Source: Sphingomonadaceae bacterium
GTDB lineage: Bacteria; Pseudomonadota; Alphaproteobacteria; Sphingomonadales; Sphingomonadaceae
Direction: 5' to 3'
DNA length: 9,521 nucleotides
Assembly (NCBI GenBank): GCA_019454625.1
Contig: JACFNY010000026.1
Location: forward strand, 1 to 9,521
Shown here: positions 1-8,659 of the stretch, one piece after another
Layout: each line of letters starts with the position of its first letter
Position numbering within the stretch: the stretch's first letter is position 1
Notes under the pieces: model-generated
What the model was told of the DNA's origin: nothing
The model's input: the letters and a program-made list of their open reading frames with translations, nothing else
Databases searched by the model: none
Translations under genes and position numbers: made by a program

Positions 1-1
1 C

Positions 2-406
2 GCCGGACCGGGCGAGGGGCAGAACAAGTTCTCGCTGCCCGAGCCGCACACCGACTACATCTTCTCCGTGATCGGCGAGGAGTTCGGCGCGATCGCCTGC
101 GCCGCCATCGCCGTGCTGTTCCTCGCCATGATCGTGCGCGTGCTGCTCCAGCTTCTGGAGGAGGAGGACCCGTTCGTGTTCCTCGGCGCGGCGGGGCTCA
201 TCACGCAGATCGGCGGGCAGGCGATGATCAACATCGGGGTGAACCTGAACCTCTTGCCGTCCAAGGGCATGACGCTGCCGTTCATCAGCCACGGCGGCTC
301 GTCGTTCCTCGCGCTCTCGATGGGCATGGGGCTGCTGCTGGCGCTCACCCGGCGCAACCGCTTCCTCAAGTCCTCGCCCTACGTGCCGCGGGGCCGCACC
401 GCATGA
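2..406 (+). CDS. ftsW: FtsW, septal peptidoglycan glycosyltransferase (3' end only)
   Basis: The last 134 residues of a SEDS-family (RodA/FtsW/SpoVE) integral membrane protein; the 5' part lies outside the window. FtsW polymerises lipid II into glycan strands at the division septum with a class B PBP. Visible: the conserved extracytoplasmic loop GPGEGQNKFSLPEPHTDYIF at fragment residues 2-21. Its Asp (fragment residue 18) corresponds to the invariant acidic residue regarded as catalytic in SEDS polymerases. Three hydrophobic stretches follow (about residues 31-49, 56-78 and 92-114), then a short basic cytoplasmic tail beginning LTRRNRFLKSS. The stop overlaps the murG start by 4 bases (ATGA). 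HTDYIF-type loops occur in both RodA and FtsW; the neighbouring murG and ftsQAZ genes decide for FtsW. Confidence 0.95.
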   Translation, partial: AGPGEGQNKFSLPEPHTDYIFSVIGEEFGAIACAAIAVLFLAMIVRVLLQLLEEEDPFVFLGAAGLITQIGGQAMINIGVNLNLLPSKGMTLPFISHGGSSFLALSMGMGLLLALTRRNRFLKSSPYVPRGRTA

Positions 407-1536
407 GCGCGCGGCACTTCTACGTCGCGGCGGGCGGCACCGGCGGGCACATGATGCCCGCGCACGCGCTTGCAGAGGACCTGATCGCGCGCGGCCACAC
501 GGTGTCGCTGATCACCGATGCGCGTGGCGCGCGGCTGGAAGGCATCCTCACCAAGGGGCCGCGCCACGTCATCGAGGCGTCGACGCTGGGCAAGAATCCG
601 CTGAAATGGCCGGGCGCGTGGATGAAGATCCGCGCCGGGCGCAGGACGGTGGCGCGGCTGATCGAGGACGACTCGCCCGCCGTCGTCATCGGCTTCGGCG
701 GCTATCCCGTGCTCCCCGCGATGCTCGCGGCCACGAGTGCGGGCGTGCCGACGATCGTCCACGAGCAGAACGCCGTGCTCGGCCGCGTGAACCGGCTTGT
801 CGCGGGCAAGGCGGACGTGATCGCGACCTCGTTTCCGGATACAGGGCGGGTGAAGCCGGACCACGCCGAGAAGGTCGCGCTCGTCGGCAACCCGGTGCGC
901 GAGGCGATCGCGGAGATCGGGAAACAGCCTTATCCCGCGCTGGAGACGGACGGCATCTTCCACGTGCTGGTGACGGGCGGCAGCCTCGGTGCGAGCGTCT
1001 TCGGCGAGGTGGTGCCCTCGGCGCTCGGCCAGCTCGACGCGAGCCTCCGCCACCGCTTGCAGGTGATGCAGCAGTGCCGCGCCGAGGACATCGAGCAGGT
1101 GCGCGCCGAATACCGGCGGCTCGAAATTCCCGCCGACCTTTCGACCTTCATCGACGACATGCCGTCCGCGATGGCGTGGGCGCATCTCGTCATCGCGCGC
1201 GCGGGGGCATCGACGGTGAGCGAGCTTTGCGCGGCGGGGCGCCCGGCGATCCTCGTGCCGCTGCCGATCGCGACCGACGACCACCAGGCCGCGAACACGC
1301 GCGAGGTGGTCGCGGCGGGCGGTGCGCGGATGATGCGGCAAAGCGGCTTCAAGCCGGCGGAACTCGCCCGGCAGATCGAGGCGATGGCGTTGCAACCCGG
1401 CGCGCTCGCCAACGCGGCGCGGCGCGCCCTCTCCGTCGGCCGGCCGAACGCATCGCGGGCGCTCGCCGACCTTGCCCTGCGGCTCGCCGGTGTGCCATTG
1501 GCCCTCGAAACCCCTGAGACCGGAGCCAGCGCATGA
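403..1536 (+). CDS. murG: MurG, UDP-GlcNAc:lipid I N-acetylglucosaminyltransferase
   Basis: A 377-residue GT-B glycosyltransferase acting at the inner face of the membrane; it adds GlcNAc to lipid I to make lipid II, the substrate of FtsW. Seen: the N-terminal glycine loop GGTGGH at residues 11-16, with His16 in the position of the catalytic-site His; HEQN at 120-123; the second glycine loop VTGGSLGA near 190-197; and the UDP-GlcNAc site, with ARAGAST from about 265, Glu274 (ribose-binding position), and DDHQAANT around 292-299. It is slightly longer than the E. coli protein because of an Ala/Glu/Thr-rich tail. The ATG shares ATGA with the ftsW stop and has no obvious Shine-Dalgarno sequence, so initiation probably depends on ribosomes terminating on ftsW. 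It overlaps murC by 4 bases. Confidence 0.97.
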   Translation: MSARHFYVAAGGTGGHMMPAHALAEDLIARGHTVSLITDARGARLEGILTKGPRHVIEASTLGKNPLKWPGAWMKIRAGRRTVARLIEDDSPAVVIGFGGYPVLPAMLAATSAGVPTIVHEQNAVLGRVNRLVAGKADVIATSFPDTGRVKPDHAEKVALVGNPVREAIAEIGKQPYPALETDGIFHVLVTGGSLGASVFGEVVPSALGQLDASLRHRLQVMQQCRAEDIEQVRAEYRRLEIPADLSTFIDDMPSAMAWAHLVIARAGASTVSELCAAGRPAILVPLPIATDDHQAANTREVVAAGGARMMRQSGFKPAELARQIEAMALQPGALANAARRALSVGRPNASRALADLALRLAGVPLALETPETGASA

Positions 1537-2941
1537 CGGGCATCGCCCGCGACATCGGAACGATTCACTTCGTCGGCATCGGCGGCATCGGCATGTCCGG
1601 CATCGCCGAGCTGATGCACAATCTCGGCTACAAGGTGCAGGGCAGCGACATTGCCGAATCCTATGTCGTGGAGGGCCTGCGGAAGAAGGGCATCGAGGTC
1701 CACATCGGCCACAAGGCGGAGAACCTCGGCGATTCCGCCGTGGTAGTGACGTCGACGGCGATCCGGCGCGGCAACCCCGAGGTCGATCTCGCGCTCGAGA
1801 AGCGGATTCCGGTGGTACGGCGCGCGGAGATGCTCGCGGAGCTGATGCGGCTCAAGTCCACGGTCGCGGTCGCGGGCACGCACGGCAAGACGACGACGAC
1901 CTCGATGGTCGCGGCGCTGCTCGACGCGGGCGGGCTCGACCCCACGGTGGTGAACGGCGGCATCATCAACAGCTACGGCTCCAACGCGCGCCTCGGCACC
2001 AGCGACTGGATGGTGGTGGAGGCCGACGAGAGCGACGGCAGCTTCCTGCGTCTGCCGCCGACGTTCGCGATCGTCACCAACATCGACCCCGAGCACCTCG
2101 ACCACTACGGCAGCTTCGACCAGATCAAGCAGGCGTTCGTCGATTTCGTCGAGCACGTACCGTTCTACGGCGCGGCGATCCTGTGCATCGACCACCCCGA
2201 GGTGCAGGCGATCCTGCCGCGCGTGCGCGACCGGCGCGTCGTCTCCTACGGCTTCTCGGCGCAGGCCGACGTGCGCGGCGAGAACGTGACGCCGGTGCCG
2301 GGCGGCAACCGCTTCGACGTGCTCATCACCGACCGCGACGGCAACCAGCGCCGCATCGAGGGCCTCGAGCTGCCGATGCCGGGGCGGCACAACGTGCAGA
2401 ACGCGCTTTCCGCCGTGGCGGTCGCGCTCGAACTGCGCATCGGCGACGCCGAGATCAAGGCGGGCTTCGCAGCGTTCGGCGGCGTCAAGCGGCGCTTCAC
2501 CAAGGTCGGTGAGGTGGACGGCGCGGCCGTCATCGACGACTACGGGCACCACCCGGTCGAGATCAAGGCGGTGCTCGCCGCCGCGCGTGAGGGCGTGAAG
2601 GGGCGGGTGATCGCGGTCGTGCAGCCGCACCGCTTCACGCGTCTGCGTGACCTGATGGCGGAATTCCAGACGGCGTTCAACGATGCCGACACGGTGTATG
2701 TCGCGCCCGTCTACGCGGCGGGCGAGACGCCGATCGAGGGCGTGGACGCGGCGCACCTGCTTGCCGGATTGAAGCGCTCAGGTCATCGTGATGCTTACAC
2801 GGTCGAGGGTGCCGACGACCTTGCAGCGAAGCTGGCGGCGACGGTTCGCGACGGCGACATGGTCGTCTGCCTCGGCGCGGGCGACATCACCAAGTGGGCG
2901 GCGGGCCTTGCGGACGCGATCCGCCGCGAACGGGGAGCGGC

Positions 2942-2945
<4 letters not shown>
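1533..2945 (+). CDS. murC: MurC, UDP-N-acetylmuramate--L-alanine ligase
   Basis: A 470-residue cytoplasmic Mur ligase that attaches L-Ala to UDP-MurNAc using ATP, the first peptide-stem step. Seen: the Rossmann-like N-terminal domain with GIGGIGMSG at residues 15-23; the ATP P-loop GTHGKTTTT at 115-123 (Lys119 contacts phosphate); the acidic EADESDGS at 163-170, a magnesium/substrate region; [13 protein letters not shown] from 182; and DDYGHHPVE around 335-343, the typical MurC signature opening the C-terminal domain. Length is normal for the family. A GGAG at 1522-1525, 7 bases before the ATG, serves as ribosome-binding site inside the end of murG. Both junctions are 4-base overlaps (ATGA upstream, GTGA downstream). 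GHHPVE and the order murG-murC-murB distinguish it from MurD, MurE, MurF and Mpl. Confidence 0.97.
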
Positions 2946-3900
<955 letters not shown>

Positions 3901-3904
<4 letters not shown>

Positions 3905-4809
3905 AGGTGGCGGTGCTGATGGGCGGCTGGTCGAACGAGCGCGAGGTCTCGCTGACCAGCGGCAAGGGAATCGCCGACGCGCTGAAGCGTTTGGGTCACG
4001 ATGTTTACGCTGTTGACATGGGGCGCGACGTTGCCGCAAAGCTGAGCGAAATCAAGCCTGACGTCGTGTTCAATGCCCTGCATGGAACGCCCGGGGAAGA
4101 CGGCACGGTTCAAGGAATGCTCGACGTGTTGGGGGTGAAATATACGCATTCGGGTCTGGCGGCGTCGGTCATCGCGATCGACAAGGAACTGACCAAGCGT
4201 ATCCTCGTGCCCGCCGGAATCCGGATGCCCGAAGGCGTCATCGTCGAATCCGCGAGCGTCCACGAGCGTGACCCGCTGCCGCGCCCCTATGTGCTGAAGC
4301 CGGTGAACGAGGGCTCTTCGGTCGGCGTCGCGATCGTCACCGATGAGAGCAACTACGGTACACCCATCGCCGCCGACGCGCCCGGCCCGTGGACGCAGTT
4401 CGAGCGGCTGCTCGCCGAGCCGTTCATCCCGGGCCGCGAGCTTACCGTCGCCGTGCTCGACGACGAGCCGCTCGCCGTCACCGAGCTGATCCCGACGCGC
4501 GGCTTCTACGACTACGACGCCAAGTACACGGACGGCCTCACCGTGCACCAGTGCCCGGCGGACATTTCCGAGGACGTCGCCGCAGAGGCGATGGCGCTGG
4601 CGCTGAAGGCGCACCGCGTGCTCGGCTGCAAGGGCGTCAGCCGCTCCGACTTCCGCTACGACGAGAGCCGCGGCCTTGCCGGTCTCTATCTTCTGGAGGT
4701 CAACACCCAGCCGGGCATGACGCCGCTCAGCCTCGTTCCCGAGCAGGCGAAGTATCGCGGCATCGACTATGACACGCTCGTCGCGCGCATCCTGAAGGAC
4801 GCGGCATGA
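3901..4809 (+). CDS. ddl: D-alanine--D-alanine ligase
   Basis: A 302-residue cytoplasmic ATP-grasp ligase joining two D-Ala, the dipeptide later added by MurF to the stem peptide. Seen: MGGWSNEREVSL at residues 7-18, with Glu13 and Ser17 in the first D-Ala site; HGTPGEDG around 62-69; the ATP-grasp segment KPVNEGSSVGV with Ser139/Ser140; the omega-loop FYDYDAKY with Tyr203 and Lys208, the Tyr favouring D-Ala over D-lactate; and the metal ligands in LEVNTQPGMT (Glu266, Asn268). Length is close to E. coli DdlB. The ATG overlaps the murB stop by 4 bases and the next gene also overlaps by 4. Codon use is odd near the 5' end: codons between 3985 and 4158 are much richer in A/T-ending triplets than the rest of the gene. 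Confidence 0.97.
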
Positions 4810-5687
4810 GCGAACGCATCACGCTCAAACGGGGCAAGCGCCCGCCGCCGCAGAGGGTGAAGCCGCCCGCGCCGCGCGCGCGGGCGAAGGGTCCGAAATC
4901 GGGTCGGCTGATGGCGCCGGCGGTGTCCCTGGGCGCTGCCGGCATCGCGCTGTTTGCGGCCTGGCTCTACCAGCTTCCCGACAAGCTGTGGATGGCCGCC
5001 GCCGTGGGCGTCGCCGACGCGGGCTTCGAGGTGCGCAACGTCGAGGTGACGGGCCTCAAGACGATGAGCCGCCTGCCGGTCTACACGGCGGCGCTCGACG
5101 GGGCTTCGGATTCGATGCTGCTCGTCGATCTCGACGACGTGCGCGCGCGGCTGCTGATGCTGCCGTGGGTGAAGGACGCGAGCGTCGGCCGCCAGCTTCC
5201 CGACACGCTCGCGATCGAGATCACCGAGCGCAGACCCTATGCGATCTGGCAATATCGCGGCGAGCACCGGCTCGTCGATGCGGAAGGCGCGGTGCTGCCC
5301 ACCGACGACATCGCCCGCTATGCGAAGCTGCCGATCGTCGTGGGCAAGGGCGCGAACACCGAGGCGGCGAACCTGATCGCGCTGCTCCACGATTACCCGG
5401 CGGCGGCGAAGCATGTCGCGGGCGCGGTATGGATCGGCGAGCGGCGCTGGGACCTGAAGCTGAAGTCGGGCGAGACGCTGGCGCTGCCCGACGATTACGC
5501 CGAAGCGCGCAATGCGCTTGGGAATTTCGTGCGGATCGACCGCGATTCGGGGCTTGTCGACAAGGGGTTCACCCGTTTCGACATGCGCCTCGCCGACCGG
5601 CTGACCGTGCGCATCTCGCAAAACGACAAGAAACCCCCGGTCGCACGGAAAAACACCCAACCAGCTACAGGCGGGACGGAAATATGA
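4806..5687 (+). CDS. ftsQ: FtsQ, divisome assembly protein
   Basis: A 293-residue bitopic inner-membrane protein that scaffolds the FtsQLB complex and recruits late division proteins including FtsW/FtsI. Seen: a basic, Pro-rich cytoplasmic tail (1-34, many Lys/Arg); one hydrophobic segment at about 35-57; then a periplasmic POTRA domain starting near residue 74 with FEVRNVEVTGL and including LPWVKDASVGRQLPDTLAIEI, the standard FtsQ POTRA ending; then the FtsQ beta domain, which includes ERRPYAIWQ, and a charged C-terminus. The start is the ATGA overlap with ddl, supported by AAGGA at 4795-4799, 6 bases before the ATG. The stop in turn forms ATGA with the ftsA start. Sequence identity among FtsQ proteins is low, so position between ddl and ftsA contributes to the call. 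Confidence 0.95.
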   Translation: MSERITLKRGKRPPPQRVKPPAPRARAKGPKSGRLMAPAVSLGAAGIALFAAWLYQLPDKLWMAAAVGVADAGFEVRNVEVTGLKTMSRLPVYTAALDGASDSMLLVDLDDVRARLLMLPWVKDASVGRQLPDTLAIEITERRPYAIWQYRGEHRLVDAEGAVLPTDDIARYAKLPIVVGKGANTEAANLIALLHDYPAAAKHVAGAVWIGERRWDLKLKSGETLALPDDYAEARNALGNFVRIDRDSGLVDKGFTRFDMRLADRLTVRISQNDKKPPVARKNTQPATGGTEI

Positions 5688-6972
5688 GAGGGGGGCCGCT
5701 AGGAGAGTAGGGCGGGGCCCCGGCAGCCGGGGTGAACGCACCATCGCGGCGCTCGACATCGGCTCGTCGAAGGTCGCGGCGCTGATCGCCGTCAGCGACG
5801 GCGAAGGCGCGCCGCGCGTGATCGGCACGGGCCAGCGCGCCTGCAACGGGCTGCGGCAGGGCCTCGTCGCCGATCTGGAACGCACCGAAAGCGCGATCCG
5901 CGCCGCGATGGAGCAGGCCGAGCGCAACGCGGGCGTCACGGTGGAGAATGTCGTCGTCAGCGTCTCGGCGGGCGGGCTCGACAGCGAGATCGTTTCGGTC
6001 GAGGTCGACATCGGCGGCCAGCGCATCGAGCGCGGCGACATCGACCACGTGCTCTCCGAAGGCCGTGCGCAGCTCGACGCGGGCGGACGCACGATCCTGC
6101 ACGCGCAGCCCGCGCTCTACACGCTCGACGAGACGACGCGGGTGATGAACCCGCTCGGCCTCCACGCCGACCGGCTCGGCGTCGACATCCACATCATCAC
6201 CGCCGACACGCCGCCAGTTCGCAACCTCGACCAGTGCGTGCGCACCGCCGACCTCGGCGTGCAGACGATCGTCGCCTCCCCGATCGCGGCGGGCCTCGCC
6301 TGCCTCGCGCCTGAGGAGCGCGACCTCGGCGTCGCGCTCGTCGAGATCGGCGCGGGCGTCACCAACGTGGCGGTGCACGTGCGCGGGATGCTGGTCGGTC
6401 TGTCGGTGATCCCGATGGGCTCGGAGGACATCACCGCCGACATCGCCTCCACCTTCTCGACCCGGCGCATCCACGCCGAGCGGCTGAAGACGCTGTACGG
6501 CTCGGCGACGACGAGCCCGCGCGACAACCACGACATGATCGAGATCCTCCCCATCTCGGAGGACGACGACATCGAGCCGACGCGCGTGCCGCGCGCGCAG
6601 ATCGTCGGCGTGATTCGCGAACGGCTCGACATGCTGTTCTCCGACGTGGGGGAACGGCTGAACGAAATGGGCTTCAAGGGGCCGCGCGGACGTCAGATGG
6701 TGCTGACGGGCGGCGGCGCCGAGCTTAAGTGCATCGCGGACTTCGCACAGGGCCTGCTCGGGCGGCACTGCCGCGTCGGCCGCCCGCGCGGCCTCACGGG
6801 GCTTCCCGAGGCGCAAACGGGCAGCGCCTTCTCGACGCTCGCGGGCCTTGCGCTCTACGGCGCGGAGGAGCGCGAGGACCTGTGGGCGGGCAGCGTCCGC
6901 GACGGCGGACAGATGCGCATGTCGCGCTCGCCGTGGGGGCGGATGATCGAAGTGCTGAGGTCCAGCCTGTGA
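5684..6972 (+). CDS. ftsA: FtsA, actin-like membrane anchor of the Z ring (start needs a frameshift)
   Basis: FtsA binds ATP, sits under the inner membrane and ties FtsZ to the bilayer. The body reads in the frame that includes 5695 and ends at 6972. Seen (numbering from ATG 5684 with a -1 shift, 429 residues): phosphate-1 motif ALDIGSSKVAALIAV from residue 23; VEIGAGVT at 220-227, the phosphate-2 region, with Glu where Asp is usual; TGGGAEL near 342-348, the adenosine motif; and C-terminal amphipathic helix GRMIEVLRSS, the membrane anchor. In this frame there is no ATG, GTG or TTG between the preceding stop at 5602 and GTG 5818, and 5818 would delete the phosphate-1 motif. ATG 5684 gives the same ATGA overlap as every upstream junction but reads only eight codons before TAG at 5708-5710. 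The gene is probably functional in the cell, or the base call is wrong. Confidence 0.93.
5690..5695 (+). other. Run of six G at the ftsA frame break
   Basis: Two codons after ATG 5684 comes A GGG GGG. Reading on in the ATG frame meets TAG at 5708-5710. Slipping back one base on the run, or having one more G, continues as Ala-Ala-Arg-Arg-Val-Gly and enters the conserved FtsA frame without any stop. A purine-rich AGGAGA follows at 5701-5706, with no usable start codon after it. Candidate explanations are an under-called homopolymer, a real indel, or slippage in transcription or translation. The sequence alone cannot separate them. Confidence 0.75.
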
Positions 6973-7006
6973 CGACCTACCAGATGTTGATTTTTTTTCG
7001 TCCGAG

Positions 7007-7023
7007 GGATTCACGCGGAATCC
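7007..7023. repeat. Inverted repeat with two GANTC (CcrM-type) methylation sites upstream of ftsZ
   Basis: GGATTC (7007-7012), a 5-base ACGCG spacer, and GAATCC (7018-7023) form a perfect inverted repeat. Each arm contains one GANTC (7008-7012 and 7018-7022), the recognition sequence of the alphaproteobacterial cell-cycle methyltransferase CcrM. A third GANTC (GAGTC, 7089-7093) covers the ftsZ start codon. In Caulobacter crescentus CcrM methylation of the ftsZ promoter region promotes its transcription, so the location is suggestive. The repeat could equally be an operator for a dimeric regulator or a small leader hairpin. Confidence 0.6.
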
Positions 7024-7038
7024 ATCCTGTCGTAAAGT
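7010..7038 (+). promoter_or_regulatory. ftsZ: Candidate ftsZ promoter
   Basis: The 114-base ftsA-ftsZ gap is the only clearly AT-richer stretch in the window. Best sigma-70-like pair by eye: TTCACG (7010-7015) as -35 (4 of 6 matches to TTGACA), a 17-base spacer, and TAAAGT (7033-7038) as -10 (4 of 6 matches to TATAAT). The -35 overlaps the GANTC inverted repeat. TTAACC (7039-7044), which resembles a CtrA half-site, follows directly. A run of eight T (6991-6998) lies upstream and could act as an UP-like element. All weak matches; transcription from here is inference supported by context, since ftsZ is the only gene after ftsW with its own leader. Confidence 0.35.
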
Positions 7039-7061
7039 TTAACCAATGCGCTCTTGTGGGG

Positions 7062-7080
7062 GGCGCCGGCGCCGAAGGAG
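7062..7080 (+). promoter_or_regulatory. ftsZ: ftsZ ribosome-binding site next to a 12-bp palindrome
   Basis: AAGGAG at 7075-7080, 6 bases before ATG 7087, is the best Shine-Dalgarno in the window and fixes the ftsZ start over the in-frame TTG at 7054. Immediately upstream is the perfect palindrome GGCGCCGGCGCC (7062-7073). It could fold as a short stem beside the ribosome-binding site, but it does not include it. Confidence 0.75.
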
Positions 7081-7086
7081 AGCACC

Positions 7087-8580
7087 ATGAGTCTTGAGCT
7101 GCAACGTCCCGAACTCACCGAACTGAAGCCGCGGATCACCGTAATCGGCGTCGGCGGCGCGGGCGGCAACGCGGTCGCGAACATGATCTCGTCGGGCCTC
7201 GAAGGCGTCGATTTCGTGGTGGCGAACACCGACGCGCAGGCGCTTTCGGCGGCGACGGCGGAAACCCGGCTCCAGCTCGGCCTCAAGATCACGCAGGGTC
7301 TCGGCGCCGGGTCGCGTCCCGAGATCGGCCGCGCCGCCGCCGAGGAAACGCTCTCCGAGATCGAAGGCGCGCTCGACGGCTCCCACATGTGCTTCATCAC
7401 CGCCGGCATGGGCGGTGGCACCGGCACCGGCGCGGCGCCCGTCGTCGCCAAGGCCGCGCGCGAGCGCGGCATCCTCACGGTCGGCGTCGTCACCAAGCCG
7501 TTCGCGTTCGAAGGCGCGCGCCGGATGCGCTCGGCGGAGGAAGGCATCGCCGAGCTCCAGAAGCACGTCGACACGCTGATCATCATTCCGAACCAGAACC
7601 TGTTCCTGATCGCCAACGCCAACACGACGTTCAAGGACGCGTTCGCGATGGCCGACCAGGTGCTGCACCAGGGCGTGCGCGGCATCACCGACCTGATGAT
7701 CATGCCCGGCCTCATCAACCTCGACTTCGCCGACATCCGCACCGTGATGAGCGAGATGGGCAAGGCGATGATGGGCACCGGCGAGGCCGAGGGCGAGAAC
7801 CGCGCCATCGAGGCGGCGGAGAAGGCGATCGCCAACCCGCTGCTCGACGAGGTCTCGATGCGCGGCGCCAAGGGCGTCATCATCAACATCACCGGCGGCG
7901 AGGACCTGCGCCTGATGGAGGTGGACGAGGCCGCGAACCACATCCGCGAGATGGTCGACCCGGACGCCAACATCATCGTCGGCTCGGCGTTCAACGCGAA
8001 CCTCGACGGCAAGATGCGCGTGTCGGTCGTCGCGACCGGCATCGACGCCAGCGTCAAGCCCGCCGAGCAGCCGGCACGGGCTTCGACGACGGTCAGCGGC
8101 TTCGGCTCGGTCGCGGGCAGCTTCGCCCCGGCGGCGCCAGTCGTCCGCCCGGCCGCGGCGGCCGCGCCAGCATCGCAGCCCGCCGAGGAGAAGCCGATCG
8201 TGCTCGAACCGCCGGTCATGGCCGAGGAAGCGGCCCCCGTCGCCGAGACGGCGGCGACCGCCGAGGACGCGCAGCCGGGCTTTTCGGACAACGTGATGCC
8301 GCTGCGAATGCCGGAGCCGCAGGTGCGCGAGGCCGCGCCGGAACCGGTCGCCGAGGCCGTGCCCGCGCCGATCAACGAACCGGTCGAGCGCCCGTATGTG
8401 GCGCCGCGCGCCGCCCGCGAGGAACCGCGGCCGGGGCCGACGCTGTTCGAGCGCATGATGAATCTCAGCCGCGGCGCCGACAAGGCGCGGGCCGAGGAGC
8501 CGGAACCGGCCGCCGAGGAGCCCGCGAGCCAGGACCCGCTGGAAATCCCGCGGTTCTTCCGCCGCCAGGTCAACGACTGA
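7087..8580 (+). CDS. ftsZ: FtsZ, tubulin-like cell division GTPase
   Basis: A 497-residue cytoplasmic GTPase that polymerises into the Z ring. Seen: nucleotide-binding [10 protein letters not shown] at 21-30; the tubulin signature GGGTGTG at 109-115; the synergy (T7) loop NLDFAD at 211-216, with Asp213 and Asp216 acting on the GTP of the neighbouring subunit; and the end of the folded core near residue 320 ([11 protein letters not shown]). A disordered linker of about 165 residues rich in Pro, Ala and Glu follows. Within it sits a non-disordered-looking segment [11 protein letters not shown] at 453-463. The C-terminal conserved peptide LEIPRFFRR (485-493) ends in QVND and is the docking site for FtsA and other partners. 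The long linker is usual in alphaproteobacteria and explains the length compared with the 383-residue E. coli protein. It is preceded by its own leader and followed by a terminator-like hairpin. Confidence 0.98.
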   Translation: MSLELQRPELTELKPRITVIGVGGAGGNAVANMISSGLEGVDFVVANTDAQALSAATAETRLQLGLKITQGLGAGSRPEIGRAAAEETLSEIEGALDGSHMCFITAGMGGGTGTGAAPVVAKAARERGILTVGVVTKPFAFEGARRMRSAEEGIAELQKHVDTLIIIPNQNLFLIANANTTFKDAFAMADQVLHQGVRGITDLMIMPGLINLDFADIRTVMSEMGKAMMGTGEAEGENRAIEAAEKAIANPLLDEVSMRGAKGVIINITGGEDLRLMEVDEAANHIREMVDPDANIIVGSAFNANLDGKMRVSVVATGIDASVKPAEQPARASTTVSGFGSVAGSFAPAAPVVRPAAAAAPASQPAEEKPIVLEPPVMAEEAAPVAETAATAEDAQPGFSDNVMPLRMPEPQVREAAPEPVAEAVPAPINEPVERPYVAPRAAREEPRPGPTLFERMMNLSRGADKARAEEPEPAAEEPASQDPLEIPRFFRRQVND

Positions 8581-8592
8581 TCCCGGGATCAG
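8577..8592. repeat. 16-bp perfect palindrome over the ftsZ stop codon
   Basis: CTGATCCCGGGATCAG is identical to its own reverse complement and contains the TGA of ftsZ (8578-8580). With no spacer it resembles a DNA-binding site more than an RNA stem, although a 6-bp stem with a 4-base loop is possible. It lies 9 bases before the terminator-like hairpin. No function can be assigned from the sequence. Confidence 0.5.
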
Positions 8593-8601
8593 GCAGGGAA
8601 G

Positions 8602-8634
8602 GAGGGCCGGGCGGCAGACCCGGCCCTCACTGTT
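8602..8634 (+). terminator. Terminator-like hairpin after ftsZ
   Basis: GAGGGCCGGG (8602-8611) pairs perfectly with CCCGGCCCTC (8619-8628) around a 7-base loop, giving a 10-bp GC-rich stem 21 bases after the ftsZ stop. The trailing sequence ACTGTTT has only a short T-run, so termination may be partial, or the structure may mainly protect the 3' end of the mRNA. Its place at the end of the division genes fits transcription stopping here. Confidence 0.6.
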
Positions 8635-8659
8635 TCGTGACCTTGCGGACGCGAGCCGC

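Noticed and set aside
2894..2941. Upstream in-frame start for murB at 2894
   Set aside because: It would overlap murC by about 50 bases; GTG 2942 gives a 4-base overlap like every other junction, with GGAG upstream.
5717..5733. Hairpin CCCCGG-CAG-CCGGGG as stimulator of programmed -1 frameshifting in ftsA
   Set aside because: It starts about 22 bases after the G6 run, while known -1 stimulatory structures lie roughly 5-9 bases downstream; it may be an incidental GC stem in the ftsA N-terminal codons.
5818..6972. FtsA starting at GTG 5818
   Set aside because: This removes the conserved phosphate-1 segment ALDIGSSKVAALIAV, essential to the actin fold, and leaves a gap of about 130 bases after ftsQ in an otherwise overlapping operon.
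6987..7000. Run of eight T after ftsA as an intrinsic terminator
   Set aside because: No GC-rich stem immediately precedes it; the best nearby pairing is AGGTC/GACCT (6958-6962 with 6974-6978), 5 bp with a long loop and 12 bases away from the T-run.
7054..7086. TTG 7054 as the ftsZ start
   Set aside because: It adds 11 residues with no family similarity and lacks a ribosome-binding site; ATG 7087 has AAGGAG at ideal spacing and gives the usual FtsZ N-terminus.
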